Shown here piece by piece: positions 1-7,839 of a stretch of DNA of 64,000 nt; the first letter of the stretch is position 1, and each line of letters opens with the position of its first letter. Below the pieces are notes generated by a model. It did not search any database, was not told the DNA's origin, and worked only from the letters and a program-made list of their open reading frames with translations. Location of the stretch: contig NZ_CP009451.1 in NCBI RefSeq assembly GCF_000757825.1, positions 62,001 through 126,000 of the forward strand, in the 5' to 3' direction. The position numbers were made by a program, and so were the translations under genes. This DNA is from Cedecea neteri. GTDB taxonomy: Bacteria > Pseudomonadota > Gammaproteobacteria > Enterobacterales > Enterobacteriaceae.

Positions 1-897
1 CGCAGCGAAGCGGTTGTCGTGGTGGTTGAGCTGGAAGAGGACGGTGTGAAAGGCGTCGGCGAATGCACGCCATACCCGCGCTATGGTGAAAGCGATGCTT
101 CGGTTCTGGCTCAGGTAACAACGGTACTTTCACTGCTTGAACGCGGTATGACGCGCGCTGAATTGCAGCAGGCTCTGCCGCCGGGGGCGGCGCGCAATGC
201 AATCGACAGCGCGCTGTGGGACTTAGAAGCCCGGATGAAACATACCAGCGTATCAGCCCTGAATTCGGTTGAATTACCTGAAATGGTGACCACGGCTCAA
301 ACGGTCACGATTGCCGCCCCGGAACAAATGGCTGCATCTGCTGCTTTGTTATGGGAGAAAGGCGCCCGCCTGCTTAAGGTCAAACTTGACGATCGTCTTA
401 TTACCGAGCGTATGGTTGCCATCAGGGCGGCGGTACCCGAAGCTATTTTGATTGTGGATGCCAACGAGTCCTGGCGCAGCGATGGCCTGGCCGCGCGCTG
501 CCAGCTGCTGGCAGACCTCAACGTGGCGATGCTGGAACAGCCGCTTCCGGCGGGGGACGACGGCGCCCTGGCCAATTTTATCCACCCGCTACCGATTTGC
601 GCCGACGAAAGTTGCCACACGCGTAGCAGCCTGCCTGCGCTTGCCGGGCGTTACGAAATGGTGAACGTTAAGCTCGATAAAACCGGCGGCCTGACGGAGG
701 CGTTGCTGCTGGCTAAGGCCGCGCGGGAACAGGGATTTGACGTCATGCTCGGCTGTATGCTTTGCACGTCACGGGCGATTGCTGCCGCGTTACCGCTGGC
801 GGCCAGAGTACGTTTTGCCGATCTGGATGGCCCCACCTGGCTTGCCGTAGACGTGGAGCCATCGCTGCATTTTGAAACCGGAAAACTCTACCCTTGA
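1..897 (+). CDS. ycjG: L-Ala-D/L-Glu epimerase, 5' partial
   Basis: The reading frame is open from base 1, so the true start lies upstream; E. coli YcjG has 321 residues and about 298 are present here. The enzyme is a cytoplasmic enolase-superfamily epimerase that converts L-Ala-D-Glu to L-Ala-L-Glu during murein peptide recycling. Visible family features are the KVKLD segment holding the catalytic Lys, the metal-binding VDANESW and EQPLP strands, ICADES, and the second catalytic Lys in NVKLDKTGG. The stop lies 2 bases from the stop of convergent mpaA, whose product works in the same recycling route. Identification is by close recalled similarity to the E. coli protein. Confidence 0.95.
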   Translation, partial: RSEAVVVVVELEEDGVKGVGECTPYPRYGESDASVLAQVTTVLSLLERGMTRAELQQALPPGAARNAIDSALWDLEARMKHTSVSALNSVELPEMVTTAQTVTIAAPEQMAASAALLWEKGARLLKVKLDDRLITERMVAIRAAVPEAILIVDANESWRSDGLAARCQLLADLNVAMLEQPLPAGDDGALANFIHPLPICADESCHTRSSLPALAGRYEMVNVKLDKTGGLTEALLLAKAAREQGFDVMLGCMLCTSRAIAAALPLAARVRFADLDGPTWLAVDVEPSLHFETGKLYP

Positions 898-899
898 GC

Positions 900-1607
900 T
901 TACCTGTGCCAGTGCAAAAGATCGGTCATTGCGCGCAGGTAGCGCTCGCTGGCTTCATCCGCTGAGATCGGCGGAAATTCAGCCGTGATACAGGGCAGGC
1001 CCAGGTCGGCGCACCAGCTGCCGAACGACCCCGGCGTTTCATACCCGACGGTGGTCACCAGCGGGAGCGCAAACGCCTCGGCCAGCCAGTGCCCCAGGGC
1101 TGAACTGTGGGGATCTTCAATGCAGCCCAGCGGATCGTGAAAAGAGACAACCCACGCGGGCTGCAGCTGATGGATAAGCTGGCACAGCGCGGTAGTTTCT
1201 GGTTCAGATCCCGGCGTCTGGCCGGTAGACAACACCACGTCACGTTTATCCGCGCTGCTGTTCCAGCGGTAAACCGTGTCACCCGCTTTCCAGTTGGCGG
1301 CCGGGAAGTTGCGGTTCAGGTCGACGCCGTGCGCATTTGCACGCAGGCCAAGCTGGCAGCCGTCCGGATTCACCGCCAGCACCACATGATGCCGCCTGAA
1401 CTGCGGTTCGAGCGTCCTTAAAGCGCAGGAAAGCGCCACCATCGCGGCGTTCTCATCGCCGTGTGTGCCGGCAATGATTAGCCCGCTGCGCTCTTCCGTT
1501 TTTATTGCCGGAAAATAGAGCAGCGGCGCGCCTAATGCTGATTTTCCGTAGCGTTCACAGCCCGGCGGCAAATGGCCGCGCTGGGGGCGAGGGCGGGTCA
1601 CAGGCAT
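900..1607 (-). CDS. mpaA: murein peptide amidase A
   Basis: This 235-residue zinc carboxypeptidase of the M14 family cleaves the gamma-D-Glu-diaminopimelate bond of murein tripeptide in the cytoplasm. Its products feed YcjG. Visible motifs are GTHGDEN (zinc ligands His and Glu), the NPDG and DLNRNFP substrate-binding strands, VSFHDPL (third zinc ligand His) and AEFPPIS (catalytic Glu). The frame is open 16 codons further upstream, but the ATG at 1605-1607 has an AGAGG ribosome site 5-6 bases ahead and matches the E. coli N-terminus (M.VTRPR), so it was chosen. It is transcribed divergently from mppA across about 170 bases. Confidence 0.93.
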   Translation of the reverse strand: MPVTRPRPQRGHLPPGCERYGKSALGAPLLYFPAIKTEERSGLIIAGTHGDENAAMVALSCALRTLEPQFRRHHVVLAVNPDGCQLGLRANAHGVDLNRNFPAANWKAGDTVYRWNSSADKRDVVLSTGQTPGSEPETTALCQLIHQLQPAWVVSFHDPLGCIEDPHSSALGHWLAEAFALPLVTTVGYETPGSFGSWCADLGLPCITAEFPPISADEASERYLRAMTDLLHWHR

Positions 1608-1775
1608 GATGTTCCTCTCACTGAATAAGACGGCTATGAACGTCATTAATAGCAATCTTTTAGGGAAAACTCACCTTAATCCGCAGATGTGAGCTTTTTC
1701 CTGGAATCAAAAGAATAAATTACGCTACAGTAACTTACACAAATCTCCTGAATGCAAAAACACGGAAGGAAAGCG

Positions 1776-3395
1776 ATGAAAAAAAGCCTCAGTTTTAGCT
1801 GTTGTGCGTTGGCCGTTGCCGCCATGCTGCAAAGCGCCTGGGCGGCGGATGTGCCTGCAGGGACAAAGCTTGCAAGCAGTCAGGAGTTGGTCAGACATAT
1901 TAAAGACGAGCCCGCGAGTCTGGACCCGATCAAAGCGGTCGGCCTGCCGGAAATTCAGGTTATTCGCGATCTTTTTGAAGGGCTGGTTAACCAAAACGAA
2001 AAAGGCGAGCTGGTCCCTGGCGTGGCGACCAAATGGCAAAGCAACGACAATCGCGTCTGGACGTTTACATTGCGGGATAACGCCCGCTGGTCCGACGGCT
2101 CACCGGTCACGGCGCAGGACTTTGTTTACAGCTGGCAGCGCCTGGTTGACCCGAAAAATACCTCTTCCTTTGCCTGGTTCGCCGCGCTCGCGGGTATCAC
2201 CAACGCCCAGGCCATTATCGACGGAAAAATGCCTGCCGATAAGCTCGGCGTAACGGCCGTGGATGCCAAAACATTGCGCGTTCAGCTTGATAAACCCGTG
2301 CCGTTCTTCCCAGGCCTGGCGGCAAACTTTGCCTTCTATCCAACGCCTAAAGCGGTCGTTGAAAAATTAGGTAATGAGTGGACGAAACCCGGCAACCTCG
2401 TGGGCAACGGCGCATTTACGCTGCAGGACCGCGTGGTGAACGAGAAGCTGGTTGTGGTGCCGAATAAAAATTATTGGGATAACGGGAAAACGGTGCTGAC
2501 CAAAGTGACCTTTATTCCTATTAACCAGGAGTCGGCGGCAACCAAGCGTTATCTGGCCGGCGATATCGACATCACCGAGTCTTTCCCGAAAAACCTCTAT
2601 CAGAAGCTGCTGAAAGACATTCCGGGGCAGGTCTACACGCCGCCGCAGCTTGGCACCTATTATTACGCGTTTAATACGCAAAAAGGGCCGACAGCGGACC
2701 CACGAGTGCGCCTTGCATTAAGCATGACTATCGATCGCCGCCTTATGGCAGACAAAGTTCTGGGCACGGGAGAAAAACCGGCCTGGCGTTTTACGCCTGA
2801 CGTCACCGCTGGCTTCGAGCCGGACTCTTCATCGTTTGAAGAGATGAGCCAACAGGAGCTTAACGCTCAGGCGAAAATGCTGCTGCGGGCCGCAGGCTAC
2901 GGCGATGCCAAACCGTTGAAGCTGACCCTGCTGTACAACACGTCCGAAAACCACCAGAAAATAGCGATTGCCGTTGCCTCAATGTGGAAGAAAAATCTGG
3001 GCGTTGACGTGAAGCTGCAAAACCAGGAATGGAAAACGTACATCGATAGCCGCAATACCGGTAACTTCGACGTGATTCGTGCCTCATGGGTGGGGGACTA
3101 CAATGAACCTTCGACCTTCCTGTCGCTGTTAACCTCGACCCACAGCGGCAATATTTCACGCTTTAACTCCCCGGCATACGACAAGCTGCTGTCCCAGGCG
3201 GCGCTGGAAACCACCGATAAAGCGCGCAATACGGATTACAACGCAGCGGAAAAAATCATTCAGGAAAAAGCGCCTATTGCGCCTATCTACCAGTACACCA
3301 ATGGTCGCCTGATTAAACCCTGGCTGAAAGGTTACCCGATTAACAACCCGGAAGACGTGGCTTACAGCCGGACGATGTACATTATCAAGCATTAG
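1776..3395 (+). CDS. mppA: periplasmic murein tripeptide binding protein
   Basis: This 539-residue family-5 solute-binding protein resembles OppA/MppA. MppA delivers L-Ala-gamma-D-Glu-meso-DAP to the Opp transporter for murein recycling. The N-terminus is a clear Sec signal peptide (MKKSLSF, hydrophobic core, cleavage after AWA about residue 23). The usual family elements follow: the EPASLDP strand, DLFEGLV, WTFTLRDNARWSDG and DFVYSWQRL. The ATG at 1776 is preferred over the in-frame ATG at 1752 because GGAAGGAAAG lies just before it and it starts the signal peptide. Separation from OppA rests on context with ycjG and mpaA. Confidence 0.9.
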   Translation: MKKSLSFSCCALAVAAMLQSAWAADVPAGTKLASSQELVRHIKDEPASLDPIKAVGLPEIQVIRDLFEGLVNQNEKGELVPGVATKWQSNDNRVWTFTLRDNARWSDGSPVTAQDFVYSWQRLVDPKNTSSFAWFAALAGITNAQAIIDGKMPADKLGVTAVDAKTLRVQLDKPVPFFPGLAANFAFYPTPKAVVEKLGNEWTKPGNLVGNGAFTLQDRVVNEKLVVVPNKNYWDNGKTVLTKVTFIPINQESAATKRYLAGDIDITESFPKNLYQKLLKDIPGQVYTPPQLGTYYYAFNTQKGPTADPRVRLALSMTIDRRLMADKVLGTGEKPAWRFTPDVTAGFEPDSSSFEEMSQQELNAQAKMLLRAAGYGDAKPLKLTLLYNTSENHQKIAIAVASMWKKNLGVDVKLQNQEWKTYIDSRNTGNFDVIRASWVGDYNEPSTFLSLLTSTHSGNISRFNSPAYDKLLSQAALETTDKARNTDYNAAEKIIQEKAPIAPIYQYTNGRLIKPWLKGYPINNPEDVAYSRTMYIIKH

Positions 3396-3467
3396 TGCTG
3401 GCTAAAATTTGTGCGGTAAAAGTGTTATTATAGTCACCTCAGACATAGCGATTGCGGAGGTGACTAA

Positions 3468-3734
3468 ATGGCATCAGGTTGGGCCAATGACGACGCCGTT
3501 CAGGAGCAAATCGACAGCACCGTGGACGACGCCGTTGCCAGAGCGCGCAGTGAGTTGCCGAAAGGCGAAAGTTTGTTGTACTGCGAGGAGTGCGGGGAAC
3601 GCATTCCAGACGCGCGGCGCAGGGCGATTCAGGGTGTGCGGCTGTGCATCCGCTGCCAGCAGGCGGAGGATGTGCACCGGGCCACGTTCTCAGGTTATAA
3701 CCGCCGCGGCTCGAAAGACAGCCAGCTACGTTAG
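3468..3734 (+). CDS. ybiI: DksA/TraR-type zinc finger protein, YbiI-like
   Basis: This 88-residue protein begins MASGWANDDAV and ends GYNRRGSKDSQLR, the same ends and length as E. coli YbiI. The core holds a C4 zinc finger of the DksA/TraR type (CEECGERIP then RLCIRCQQ, residues about 39-64). Family members often bind RNA polymerase through its secondary channel, but YbiI's role is not established, so function here is inference. In E. coli ybiI lies elsewhere on the chromosome, so its place between mppA and zntB is a rearrangement or a second copy. An intrinsic terminator follows directly. Confidence 0.85.
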   Translation: MASGWANDDAVQEQIDSTVDDAVARARSELPKGESLLYCEECGERIPDARRRAIQGVRLCIRCQQAEDVHRATFSGYNRRGSKDSQLR

Positions 3735-3738
3735 CAAA

Positions 3739-3764
3739 AACCGGGCAATAGCCCGGTTTTTTTT
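3739..3764 (+). terminator. intrinsic terminator after ybiI-like gene
   Basis: AACCGGGC, loop AATA, GCCCGGTT, then a run of eight T. The stem is 8 bp and perfect, 4 bases after the stop codon. Confidence 0.92.
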
Positions 3765-3893
3765 CGCCTGCCATTAAGGTTTATTTACGCTTTTCTCTGC
3801 AATTTCAGCGCGTTTGATAACTTCTTGCGGTTGCCTTCGTATCAGAGATGGCTAGACTGACAGAAAGAACTGACTCAGCTTGAGGATTGCGCA

Positions 3894-4877
3894 GTGGATG
3901 TAATTAAAGGCAGCGAGCTGCACGTGCCGGACGCGGTATTTGCCTGGCAACTGGACGGGAAGGGCGGCGTAAAGCCCATCGACAGCAACGAAATCATCGA
4001 CAGCGAGCATCCCTGCTGGCTGCATCTCAATTACACCAACGCCGACAGCGCGGACTGGCTGGCAAACACGCCGCTGTTGCCCAACTATGTCAGAGACGCA
4101 TTAGCCGGTGAGAGCATGCGTCCACGCGTTTCTCGTGTCGGTGACGGCACGCTGATTACCCTGCGCTGCATCAACGGCAGTAGCGACGAACGTCCGGACC
4201 AATTGGTGGCCGTGCGGCTTTACATCGATGAACGGCTCATTGTTTCAACCCGCAGGCGGCAGGTGCTGGCGCTGGACGATGTGGTTAACGATCTGAATGA
4301 AGGCACCGGCCCGACCGACTGCGGCAGCTGGCTGGTGGATGCCTGTGATGCGCTCACCGATCACGCCAGTGAATTTATCGAGCAAATGCACGACAAAATC
4401 ATCGACCTGGAAGACAATTTGCTCGACCAGCAGGTTCCGCCTCGCGGCGCGCTGGCGCTGCTGCGTAAGCAACTGATCGTAATGCGTCGCTACATGTCTC
4501 CGCAGCGGGATGTTTACGCGCGACTGTCCAGCGAGCGGCTTAGCTGGATGAACGACGATCAGCGCCGCCGTATGCAGGACATTGCCGACAGGCTGGGCAG
4601 GGGGCTGGACGAAATCGACTCCTGCATCGCCCGCACGGGTGTGATGACCGATGAGATCTCCCAGGTGATGCAAGAATCCTTAAACCGCCGGACTTACACC
4701 ATGTCGCTGATGGCCATGGTATTTTTACCCAGCACGTTTTTAACCGGGCTGTTTGGCGTTAACCTTGGGGGCATTCCCGGGGGCGGCTGGGCGTTTGGCT
4801 TTGCGCTGTTCTGCATTATGTTGGTGGTTTTGATCGGCGGTGTTGCCTGGTGGTTACATCGCAGTAGATGGCTGTAA
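3894..4877 (+). CDS. zntB: zinc transport protein ZntB (CorA/MIT family)
   Basis: This 327-residue inner-membrane metal-ion transporter has the same length as E. coli ZntB. It has a large cytoplasmic alpha/beta domain, a long helical stalk (about residues 150-265) and two C-terminal membrane segments (about 268-290 and 300-320). The first ends in the GVN signature that replaces CorA's GMN. The start is GTG (GTGGATGTA), chosen because MDVIKGS aligns with E. coli MEAIKGS; GAGG lies upstream. ZntB was first described as a zinc exporter and later work on homologues supports proton-coupled uptake. FnrS follows, as in E. coli. Confidence 0.95.
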   Translation: MDVIKGSELHVPDAVFAWQLDGKGGVKPIDSNEIIDSEHPCWLHLNYTNADSADWLANTPLLPNYVRDALAGESMRPRVSRVGDGTLITLRCINGSSDERPDQLVAVRLYIDERLIVSTRRRQVLALDDVVNDLNEGTGPTDCGSWLVDACDALTDHASEFIEQMHDKIIDLEDNLLDQQVPPRGALALLRKQLIVMRRYMSPQRDVYARLSSERLSWMNDDQRRRMQDIADRLGRGLDEIDSCIARTGVMTDEISQVMQESLNRRTYTMSLMAMVFLPSTFLTGLFGVNLGGIPGGGWAFGFALFCIMLVVLIGGVAWWLHRSRWL

Positions 4878-4923
4878 AATCGCATCATTTTAATGGGATC
4901 AACCGCTGAAAACGGCGCTGTTC

Positions 4924-4937
4924 TTGAGCAAAATCAA
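4924..4937 (+). promoter_or_regulatory. FNR box of the fnrS promoter
   Basis: TTGAGCAAAATCAA matches the FNR consensus TTGAT-N4-ATCAA at 9 of 10 positions. Its centre is about 42 bases upstream of the expected FnrS 5' end, the spacing of a class II FNR-activated promoter. FnrS is FNR-induced in E. coli, so function is well supported. Confidence 0.85.
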
Positions 4938-4972
4938 GAAACCAAATGCCGCATAGGGGCAAACTCTCTCTC

Positions 4973-5095
4973 GCAGGTGAATGCAACGTCAAGCGATGGG
5001 CGTTGCGCTCCATATTGTCTTACTTCCTTTTTTTAGAATTACTGCATAGCACAATTGATTCGTACAATGCCGACTTTAAGAGTCGGCTTTTTTTT
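4973..5095 (+). ncRNA. fnrS: FnrS anaerobic small RNA
   Basis: The interval after zntB closely matches E. coli FnrS as I recall it: it starts GCAGGTGAATGCAACG, contains GATGGGCGTTGCGCTCC, runs through a T-rich single-stranded stretch, and ends in the hairpin GCCGACT-loop-AGTCGGC with eight T (5069-5095). FnrS is an Hfq-binding RNA made without oxygen that represses mRNAs of aerobic metabolism. An FNR box lies at the expected distance upstream. The exact 5' end is inferred from the E. coli transcript. Confidence 0.92.
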
Positions 5096-5152
5096 GTCCG
5101 TCATTTGTGGACTACGCTTTAAAGGGCGAATTCACCCACGCAGGAGATGACG

Positions 5153-5305
5153 ATGCTGTATCGCAACAGCCTGATGATGAGCGACCCGGCTTTTCCCACC
5201 GAACCCGTGCCGGTACCTGACCCGATCCCTAAACCGCAGCCCATTCCAGACCCGCCGACCGACCCGGACCCGAGGCCAATCATCGACCCACCGGCGCATC
5301 ACTGA
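5153..5305 (+). CDS. Pro/Asp-rich small protein, unrecognised
   Basis: This is a 50-codon frame with a good ribosome site (AGGAGATGACG before ATG). It encodes MLYRNSLMMSDP followed by a tract in which about every second residue is proline, mixed with Asp, Ile and Val (for example PVPVPDPIPKP and DPPTDPDPRP), ending AHH. There is no signal peptide or membrane segment. The tail suggests an extended, disordered chain. It lies between the FnrS terminator and convergent ttcA and has a hairpin just after the stop. I cannot name it. The strong Shine-Dalgarno supports translation; alternatively it may be a chance GC-rich frame. Confidence 0.55.
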   Translation: MLYRNSLMMSDPAFPTEPVPVPDPIPKPQPIPDPPTDPDPRPIIDPPAHH

Positions 5306-5309
5306 AGTT

Positions 5310-5332
5310 TTCCCTCTCCGGGCGGAGAGGGA
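5310..5332. repeat. REP-like palindrome
   Basis: TCCCTCTCCG-GGC-GGAGAGGGA is a near-perfect inverted repeat between the small ORF and the end of ttcA. It shares the CCCTCTCC/GGAGAGGG core with the repeats near 14.2, 23.7, 53.0 and 54.2 kb. Confidence 0.7.
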
Positions 5333-5339
5333 AGTAAGA

Positions 5340-6260
5340 TTATTTGATTTCCAGAATATCCAGACGCTGCAGAGCGGCGTCCGCGCCGTCTTCTTCCGGC
5401 TGCCAGCCAACCGGCTGCATCGGAATGTCTTCACGATCGAACGCCAGATCGCCGCCGTTCACGACTTCTGAACCGTGAGTAATATTGGCGAAATCAAACA
5501 GTTCGGTATCGCACATGTGTGACGGCACCACGTTCTGCATCGCCGTAAACATGGTTTCGATGCGCCCCGGATAGCGTTTATCCCAGTCGCGCAGCATATC
5601 GGCAATCACCTGGCGCTGCAGGTTTGGCTGCGAGCCGCACAGGTTACACGGAATAATCGGATATTCGCGGGCAATCGCAAAACGCTCAATGTCTTTCTCG
5701 CGGCAGTAGGCCAGCGGGCGAATAACGATGTGTTTGCCGTCGTCGCTCATCAGCTTCGGTGGCATACCCTTCATCTTGCCGCCATAGAACATATTCAGGA
5801 ACAGCGTCTGCAGAATATCGTCGCGATGGTGGCCCAGCGCGATTTTGGTACAGCCCAATTCGGTCGCGGTGCGATACAGAATGCCGCGGCGCAGGCGCGA
5901 GCACAGAGAGCAGGTGGTTTTGCCTTCCGGGATCTTCTCTTTAACGATACCGTAGGTGTTCTCTTCTACAATCTTGTATTCAACGCCGATGCTGTCCAGA
6001 TAAGCCGGCAGAATATGCTCAGGGAAGCCCGGCTGTTTCTGGTCGAGGTTGACCGCCACGAGGCTAAAGCTGATTGGCGCGCTCTGCTGAAGGTTGCGCA
6101 GAATCTCCAGCATGGTGTAGCTGTCTTTGCCGCCGGAAAGGCAAACCATAATGCGGTCGCCGTCTTCAATCATGTTGTAATCGGCAATTGCTTCACCCAC
6201 GTTGCGACGCAGGCGTTTCTGTAACTTGTTCAGGTTGTACTGTTCTTTTTGAGTGGTCAT
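5340..6260 (-). CDS. ttcA: tRNA 2-thiocytidine(32) synthetase
   Basis: This 306-residue PP-loop enzyme thiolates cytidine 32 of several tRNAs, using ATP and a [4Fe-4S] cluster. The P-loop SGGKDS is at about residues 42-47. Cysteine pairs CSLC (117 and 120) and CNLC (205 and 208) are present, one set providing cluster ligands. [12 protein letters not shown] is also seen. The ATG at 6260 ([10 protein letters not shown]) was chosen because [23 protein letters not shown] aligns with the E. coli N-terminal region, although the frame is open for 32 more codons upstream. In E. coli ttcA follows dbpA; here dbpA is about 6.5 kb away. Confidence 0.95.
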   Translation of the reverse strand: MTTQKEQYNLNKLQKRLRRNVGEAIADYNMIEDGDRIMVCLSGGKDSYTMLEILRNLQQSAPISFSLVAVNLDQKQPGFPEHILPAYLDSIGVEYKIVEENTYGIVKEKIPEGKTTCSLCSRLRRGILYRTATELGCTKIALGHHRDDILQTLFLNMFYGGKMKGMPPKLMSDDGKHIVIRPLAYCREKDIERFAIAREYPIIPCNLCGSQPNLQRQVIADMLRDWDKRYPGRIETMFTAMQNVVPSHMCDTELFDFANITHGSEVVNGGDLAFDREDIPMQPVGWQPEEDGADAALQRLDILEIK

Positions 6261-6420
6261 GAAAGTCTCGGGCTCTGAATCCAACACGCACAGCGTGTCA
6301 TGCTGGCGTGTATGGTACGGATTGCGGCGGCGAATGCCAGCAGGATTTACGGACATGCCACACCCATCGACTATGCTTTACTGGGTTAAACGCAATTCAT
6401 AGCGACGAGGAGTGAGGTTT

Positions 6421-7257
6421 ATGACCTTCGTAAAGACGAAAGATGGCGTCAACATCTTCTATAAAGACTGGGGGCCGAAAGAGGCTCAGCCGATTGTTTT
6501 TCATCACGGTTGGCCGTTAAGCGCCGATGACTGGGATAACCAGATGCTGTTTTTCTTAGGCGAAGGCTTCCGGGTTATCGCGTTCGACCGTCGCGGGCAC
6601 GGCCGTTCAGACCAGGTCAGTGAAGGGCATGATATGGATCATTATGCTGCGGATGCCTCGGCGGTAGCGGAACATCTGGATCTGAAAAATGCCGTGCACG
6701 TGGGGCACTCAACCGGCGGTGGGCAGGTAGCTCGCTATGTGGCCAAATACGGGCAGCCTCAGGGGCGCGTGGCGAAAGCCGTTTTAGTCAGTGCAGTTCC
6801 GCCGCTGATGGTGAAAACGGCGAACAATCCGGGCGGAACGCCGCTCGACGTTTTCGACGGCTTCCGTAAAGCGCTGGCGGCAAACCGGGCGCAGTTTTAC
6901 CTTGATGTCGCCTCTGGCCCGTTCTACGGCTTTAACCGCCAGGGGGCAGAAGTCGCCGAGGGCAGCATCCGGAACTGGTGGCGGCAGGGCATGACCGGCA
7001 GCGCAAAAGCGCACTATGACGGTATTAAAGCGTTTTCAGAAACCGATCAGACCGACGATCTGAAAGCCATCACCGTTCCCGTCTTAGTGCTGCAGGGCGA
7101 TGACGATCAGATTGTGCCTTATAAAAATGCTGCCATTCTGCAGGACAAGCTGCTCAGCAACGGCACGCTGCATATCTATCCCGGCTATCCTCACGGAATG
7201 CATACCACGCATGCCGATACCATCAATGCGGATATCCTGAAATTTATCCGCAGCTAA
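6421..7257 (+). CDS. alpha/beta hydrolase, non-haem chloroperoxidase/arylesterase-like
   Basis: This 278-residue alpha/beta hydrolase belongs to the esterase/perhydrolase group often labelled non-haem chloroperoxidase. The nucleophile elbow is GHSTGG (Ser about residue 101). The acid is probably in GDDDQIVPY and the His in YPHGMHTT near the C-terminus. The oxyanion-hole segment HHGWPLSADDWDNQ and the motif FDRRGHGRS are typical. There is no signal peptide, so it is cytoplasmic. The ATG at 6421 is preferred to the GTG at 6412, with GAGGAGTGAGG upstream. It is divergent from ttcA. Substrate unknown. Confidence 0.82.
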   Translation: MTFVKTKDGVNIFYKDWGPKEAQPIVFHHGWPLSADDWDNQMLFFLGEGFRVIAFDRRGHGRSDQVSEGHDMDHYAADASAVAEHLDLKNAVHVGHSTGGGQVARYVAKYGQPQGRVAKAVLVSAVPPLMVKTANNPGGTPLDVFDGFRKALAANRAQFYLDVASGPFYGFNRQGAEVAEGSIRNWWRQGMTGSAKAHYDGIKAFSETDQTDDLKAITVPVLVLQGDDDQIVPYKNAAILQDKLLSNGTLHIYPGYPHGMHTTHADTINADILKFIRS

Positions 7258-7269
7258 TAGCCTGTTGTC

Positions 7270-7300
7270 AGGGGAGGCGAAAGGCCCCCCTTATTTATTT
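7270..7300 (+). terminator. probable terminator after hydrolase gene
   Basis: AGGGG(A)GGC and GCCCCCCT pair through 8 bp with one bulged A, then TTATTTATTT follows. The tail is interrupted, so this is moderate evidence; it also separates the convergent ACT-domain gene. Confidence 0.6.
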
Positions 7301-7306
7301 GCCTGC

Positions 7307-7705
7307 TTATATAGCCGATGACAAAGACGATAATGCCGCCATCGCCGATTCGGTGTCTTTATGAGCCACGAAAATATGGTCGTGGTAATAACCTGCCACC
7401 ACGTTACAGCTGATGCCTTTATTTGCCAGCGCGCGTGAAAACGCGGCGGTAAGGCCCACGGCGGCGAGGGACGAGTGAATTTTCAGGGTTACCCAACTGG
7501 CGACATAGTCGTAGCTAACGGCATGTTTATCCGCCAGATCCTGCGGCAGAACCAGCGTCACGCCCTCAGCCTCGCGAACGGTCACAATGGCGGCATCTTT
7601 TATTTCCGCAGAAGGTGAGGCTAAAGTGCAAAAGACATATTTCCCGGGATTAAGCTCGGGAGCGGCATTGCTCAGCAGGATTTCAAGGTTATTTTCGCCA
7701 GACAT
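7307..7705 (-). CDS. ACT-domain protein (tandem ACT_3/ACT_7-like)
   Basis: This 132-residue protein resembles small stand-alone proteins made of two ACT-like folds. The N-terminal half (to about residue 60) contains NPGKYVFCTL and VREAEGVTLVLP. The C-terminal half contains WVTLKIHSSLAAVGLTAAFSRALANKGISCNVVAGYYHDHIFV, the segment that usually defines the family. Such domains bind small ligands such as amino acids, but no ligand is known here. No operon partner is evident: a terminator separates it from the convergent hydrolase, and the downstream-facing protease gene has its own terminator. Confidence 0.75.
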   Translation of the reverse strand: MSGENNLEILLSNAAPELNPGKYVFCTLASPSAEIKDAAIVTVREAEGVTLVLPQDLADKHAVSYDYVASWVTLKIHSSLAAVGLTAAFSRALANKGISCNVVAGYYHDHIFVAHKDTESAMAALSSLSSAI

Positions 7706-7799
7706 GTATCGGTCTCCTTCAGGTGATTGAAGACGGATTAAATAGCGTTTGAACGATAAATAAAAATTAAAAAATATGCTTATGGATTAGTACATCTAA

Positions 7800-7830
7800 T
7801 GAAAAGGCGGTGCGCCCTTTATGCACCGCC
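7800..7830 (-). terminator. terminator of the S9 peptidase gene
   Basis: GGCGGTGC and GCACCGCC form a perfect 8-bp stem at 7806-7830. Read on the minus strand it is followed by TTTTC, a short U-run, just after the peptidase stop. Confidence 0.65.
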
Positions 7831-7839
7831 CTGGCTTAT

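Noticed and set aside
1608..1775. Named regulator site between mpaA and mppA
   Set aside because: Only a generic divergent promoter region can be claimed; no known operator matched.
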